Made by a program: the position numbers and the translations under genes
Notes under the pieces: generated by a model
Seen by the model: only the letters and a program-made list of their open reading frames with translations
Databases searched by the model: none
Told to the model about the DNA's origin: nothing
NCBI GenBank assembly: GCA_035696925.1
Contig: DASSDW010000133.1
Coordinates: 1-8,905 of the forward strand
Length of the DNA: 8,905 nucleotides
Direction of reading: 5' to 3'
Source of the DNA: JAJNBA01 sp035696925
GTDB taxonomy: Bacteria > Actinomycetota > UBA4738 > HRBIN12
In this document: one piece after another, positions 7,015 through 8,905 of the stretch
Numbering within the stretch: the stretch's first letter is position 1
Layout: the number at the start of each line of letters is the position of its first letter

Positions 7015-7020
7015 AGGCTA
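7015..7020 (-). promoter_or_regulatory. Putative -10 box (TAGCCT) for the transporter
   Basis: On the minus strand, TAGCCT ends 7 nt before the ATG at 7007. Composition and spacing match the UPF0182 promoter, implying a leaderless transcript beginning at that ATG. This is the main reason to regard 7007, rather than 6932, as the original transporter start. Confidence 0.45.
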
Positions 7021-7043
7021 CCGCACCCTCCCACGAGGTGCGG
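7021..7043. repeat. Inverted repeat between divergent promoters, candidate operator
   Basis: CCGCACC at 7021-7027 and GGTGCGG at 7037-7043 are perfect reverse complements around a 9-nt spacer. The dyad exactly fills the gap between the minus-strand box at 7015-7020 and the plus-strand box at 7044-7049. Each outer hexamer (CCGCAC) is therefore 17 nt from the -10 of the opposite side, where a -35 would sit. It may be a repressor site covering both promoters, or a symmetric pair of non-canonical -35 elements. Confidence 0.45.
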
Positions 7044-7049
7044 CAGGAT
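7044..7049 (+). promoter_or_regulatory. Putative -10 box (CAGGAT) for the glycosyltransferase
   Basis: CAGGAT keeps the A and T of the TANNNT pattern but not the first T. It ends 8 nt before the ATG at 7058, again fitting a leaderless transcript. No Shine-Dalgarno sequence is well placed for this ATG; GAGGTG at 7035-7040 is too far away. The frame has a stop at 7007-7009 and no other start between, so 7058 is the first possible start. Confidence 0.35.
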
Positions 7050-7057
7050 GGCGGCGC

Positions 7058-8518
7058 ATGGATCAGCCGAAGGATGACGAGATCGCCCTCGCGCGGCGGC
7101 TGCTCCTGGTCGTTGGGCTGGCGTTCCTCGTCCTCCAGCTCTTCGCGTTCTCGCTCGACCGCCCGCCGAGCTGGGACGAGGCGATCTACCTGTCCCAGGT
7201 GGCTCCCGGGGCCGACGCGCTCCCGTTCGTCCCCTCGCGGGCGCGCGGCATCACGTTCCTGGCGGCCCCCGTGCTGCAGCTCGGGGGCTCCCTCGTCCAC
7301 GTGCGGCTGTTCCTCGCCGTCGCCTCCGCGGTGGCGATGACGGCGGCGTTCCGCTCGTGGGCGAAGGTGATCGGACTGGGCGCGGTCGCGGCGGCCGTGT
7401 TGTTCGCCGGCGCCTGGCCGGCGCTCTTCTACGGATCCGAGCTGATGCCGAACCTGTGGGTCGCCCTCACCGCCGTCGCGGCGACTGCCATCCTCGCCCG
7501 CCGGCTGATGACCGGCGAGGGTCGATACGACGAACTCCTGGCAGGAGGGCTCGTCGCCGTCACCGCCCTGCTGCGACCCCTCGACGCGGTCGTCCTCGCC
7601 GCGGCGCTCATCCTCCTGCCGATCGCGGTGCGACGAGCGACGATCGCGTGGACCGTGCACGTCGTGCTCGGACTCGTGGCGGGGTGGCTGCCCTGGCTCG
7701 TCGAGATGATCGGTCGTTTCGGCTCGCCGGCCAAGGCCTTCACGGCCGCAGCACGGCTCGGCCACACCGGTCGGTGGGCCCTGCTCGAGAACGTCCATCA
7801 GTACCTCGCCCTGAGCGACGGTCCCTCGATCGGCCCGGTCGCCGAGCCGCACGTCCCCGCGTCCGGGATCCTCTGGCTCCTGGGGATGACGGCGCTCGTG
7901 ATCGTTGGGGTCCGGGCGGCCGCGGGCGCCCGTCTCCTCCCGTCGCTGGTCGTGCCGACCGCGACTGGTGCCGCGCTCGCGGCCGAGTACATCGTGTTCA
8001 CCGACGCACAGGCGCCCCGGTTCCTGCTTCCGGCTCTGGCGCTGCTGGCGATCCCCGCCGGACTGGGGTTCAGGTGGATCGTGGATCAGGCTCGAGACCG
8101 ACGCCAGGCTCGGACGGGCCGGTGGCTCGCCATCGTGGCAGCCTCGGCTCTCGTCGTCGGGTCGGTGTTCTTCCAGGTGGGGATCGCCACGAGGCTGGAG
8201 GCGAGCGTCACGCAGCAGCGAGCCTCCGCCCAGCGGGCAGGGTCCCGGGTCCGTGTGTTCGCGGGGCGGGGGCCGTGTCTCGTGTACAGCGAGGTCAGCT
8301 TCCCGATTGTCGGGTACGCGGCCGGCTGCCGTGCGGCCCCGATCGACAACGTCGTCCGAGCGTGGCCGGAGCGAGCGGCTCGGCTCGAGCGGGACGGCGT
8401 CCGACCGTTCCTCGTCCTTCACCGGACGGAGCAGCCGACGGTGCCGGAGGGGGCATCGCCCCTCGCGAAGATCCCCTCGGACGGTCAGGCGTCGTGGTTC
8501 ATCTACGGCATCGGATGA
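7058..8518 (+). CDS. GT39-like polytopic membrane glycosyltransferase
   Basis: A 486-residue integral membrane protein with about ten to eleven hydrophobic helices (including roughly 14-32, 106-127, 131-148, 159-188, 197-217, 269-288, 294-313, 320-340, 355-375). The first external loop carries PPSWDEAIYLSQ, with acidic residues D40 and E41. This is the position of the catalytic Asp/Glu of ArnT/PMT-like (GT39/GT83, GT-C fold) enzymes, which transfer sugars from polyprenyl-phosphate donors. ALLRPLDAVVLAAALILL (about 170-187) and APRFLLPALALLAIPAGLG (319-337) are typical of the family. A soluble C-terminal part (about 390-486) contains two cysteines (C407, C424) that could pair if outside the membrane. 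Donor and acceptor are unknown; cell-wall or lipid glycosylation is the broad expectation. It is divergent from the transporter across a 7-bp-arm dyad. Its last 16 bp overlap the convergent gene on the minus strand. Confidence 0.88.
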   Translation: MDQPKDDEIALARRLLLVVGLAFLVLQLFAFSLDRPPSWDEAIYLSQVAPGADALPFVPSRARGITFLAAPVLQLGGSLVHVRLFLAVASAVAMTAAFRSWAKVIGLGAVAAAVLFAGAWPALFYGSELMPNLWVALTAVAATAILARRLMTGEGRYDELLAGGLVAVTALLRPLDAVVLAAALILLPIAVRRATIAWTVHVVLGLVAGWLPWLVEMIGRFGSPAKAFTAAARLGHTGRWALLENVHQYLALSDGPSIGPVAEPHVPASGILWLLGMTALVIVGVRAAAGARLLPSLVVPTATGAALAAEYIVFTDAQAPRFLLPALALLAIPAGLGFRWIVDQARDRRQARTGRWLAIVAASALVVGSVFFQVGIATRLEASVTQQRASAQRAGSRVRVFAGRGPCLVYSEVSFPIVGYAAGCRAAPIDNVVRAWPERAARLERDGVRPFLVLHRTEQPTVPEGASPLAKIPSDGQASWFIYGIG

Positions 8519-8905
8519 TCCGCCGGATCCACATCGCCGGTGTGGACCGTGCGCCGGCCGGGCGTCGACCGCATCACGACGAGCCACGCCAACTCGCTCG
8601 CGACGATCGCCGGCACGACGAGCCAGGGTGATGCGAGCCAGGCGAGCGCCGCGACCACGATCCAGCCCAACGCCCGGAGGGGCCAGGCGAGCTCGATCCG
8701 ATAGCCGGCGGGCACCACTCGATGCCGGAGGCGACCGATCCGGCCGTAACTCTTGTAGACCCCGAGAGATCCATGCGATTCCTTCATCCGCTGAGCGCGA
8801 GTGCCGGCCGGACTGATCACGAACGACGGGCCCTCGGGGACATTCCGGCGATCGAGTTCTTCGCCGATCGAGCGGAAGACCGGGTTCGTGCGCCTCCCGA
8901 ACGCC
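8503..8905 (-). CDS. Unrecognised membrane-associated protein, C-terminal part only
   Basis: The frame is open from the right edge to a TAG at 8505-8503, giving at least 133 residues; the start lies outside the window. I do not recognise a family. The visible part begins with a polar region (GRRTNPVFRSIGEELDRRNV, then a basic stretch around YKSYGRIGRLRHRVV). A strongly hydrophobic region of one or two helices follows (about WPLRALGWIVVAALAWLASP and WLVVPAIVASELAWLVVM), ending in a polar tail. Third-position G/C preference is coding-like, and the competing plus-strand frames here are arginine- and serine-rich shadows. A GTG at 8820 could give a 105-residue protein, but the uninterrupted frame further upstream, with plausible protein sequence, argues for a longer gene. 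It overlaps the glycosyltransferase by 16 bp tail to tail. No function is proposed. Confidence 0.7.
   Translation of the reverse strand, partial: AFGRRTNPVFRSIGEELDRRNVPEGPSFVISPAGTRAQRMKESHGSLGVYKSYGRIGRLRHRVVPAGYRIELAWPLRALGWIVVAALAWLASPWLVVPAIVASELAWLVVMRSTPGRRTVHTGDVDPADHPMP

Larger units (their letters stand above)
6981..7073 (+). repeat. Pair of 11-bp direct repeats (TCAGCCGAAGG) at 6981-6991 and 7063-7073
   Basis: TCAGCCGAAGG occurs identically at 6981-6991 and 7063-7073. Its core CCGAAGG occurs a third time at 7011-7017, next to the transporter -10 box. The first copy contains the premature TGA of the transporter on the opposite strand. The second lies inside the first codons of the glycosyltransferase. 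It may be a binding-site family or coincidence. Confidence 0.4.

Noticed and set aside
7048..7077. Nine-codon ORF (MAAHGSAEG) preceded at good distance by GAGGTG and overlapping the glycosyltransferase start
   Set aside because: Could be a coupled minicistron, but a single weak Shine-Dalgarno match and nine codons are not enough. The GAGGTG is already part of the dyad.
6423..7340. Plus-strand open frame of 305 codons antisense to the transporter and running into the glycosyltransferase
   Set aside because: Composition is Arg/Glu/Asp-rich without structure; both overlapped genes show clear membrane-protein patterns.
8574..8816. Other open frames on both strands near the right end
   Set aside because: They are Ser/Arg-rich shadows of the minus-strand partial gene, which alone has a coherent hydrophobic segment.
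1..8905. Very frequent GATC and CGATCG sites
   Set aside because: Explained by the preference for ATC isoleucine and GAT/GAC codons beside G/C-rich codons. No clustering suggesting an origin or methylation-controlled site was seen.

Overview
The window looks like ordinary chromosomal DNA from a high-GC actinobacterium (Actinomycetota), probably a poorly characterised or metagenome-derived lineage. The base composition is clearly GC-rich, with strong G/C at third codon positions. The first two genes, a PDZ/Lon-type membrane protease and a UPF0182 membrane protein, form a pair also seen in actinobacteria such as Mycobacterium tuberculosis (Rv3194c and Rv3193c). The ferredoxin closely resembles the actinobacterial 7Fe FdxA/FdxC type. 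Most gene starts show a TANNNT-like -10 box ending 7 to 9 nt before the ATG, as expected for leaderless transcripts. I see no mobile element, CRISPR array, tRNA or rRNA.

Layout from left to right: (1) a 5'-truncated YlbL-type PDZ/Lon protease, then UPF0182 15 nt downstream on the same strand; (2) an aldehyde dehydrogenase on the minus strand, convergent with UPF0182; (3) a short divergent promoter region of 88 bp; (4) a 7Fe ferredoxin on the plus strand; (5) an MFS-type transporter on the minus strand, convergent with the ferredoxin; (6) a second divergent promoter region; (7) a GT39-like polytopic glycosyltransferase on the plus strand; (8) the C-terminal part of an unrecognised membrane-associated protein on the minus strand, running off the right end. 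The arrangement is very compact. All three convergent pairs overlap, by 4, 4 and 16 bp, and both 4-bp overlaps are a palindromic CTAG that gives both genes a TAG stop.

Functionally, the first pair is an envelope-associated module: a membrane-anchored serine/lysine protease beside a seven-helix protein with a very large exported domain. The aldehyde dehydrogenase and ferredoxin are redox enzymes sharing a divergent control region. The transporter and glycosyltransferase share another, which holds a 7-bp-arm dyad exactly filling the gap between the two putative -10 boxes. The oddest point is that the transporter's natural reading frame appears to start at an ATG at 7007 (minus) but is broken by an in-frame TGA at codon 9. 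The first usable downstream start removes most of transmembrane helix 1.

I see no clear novel defence or biosynthetic system. The most promising under-described biology is the protease/UPF0182 pair.
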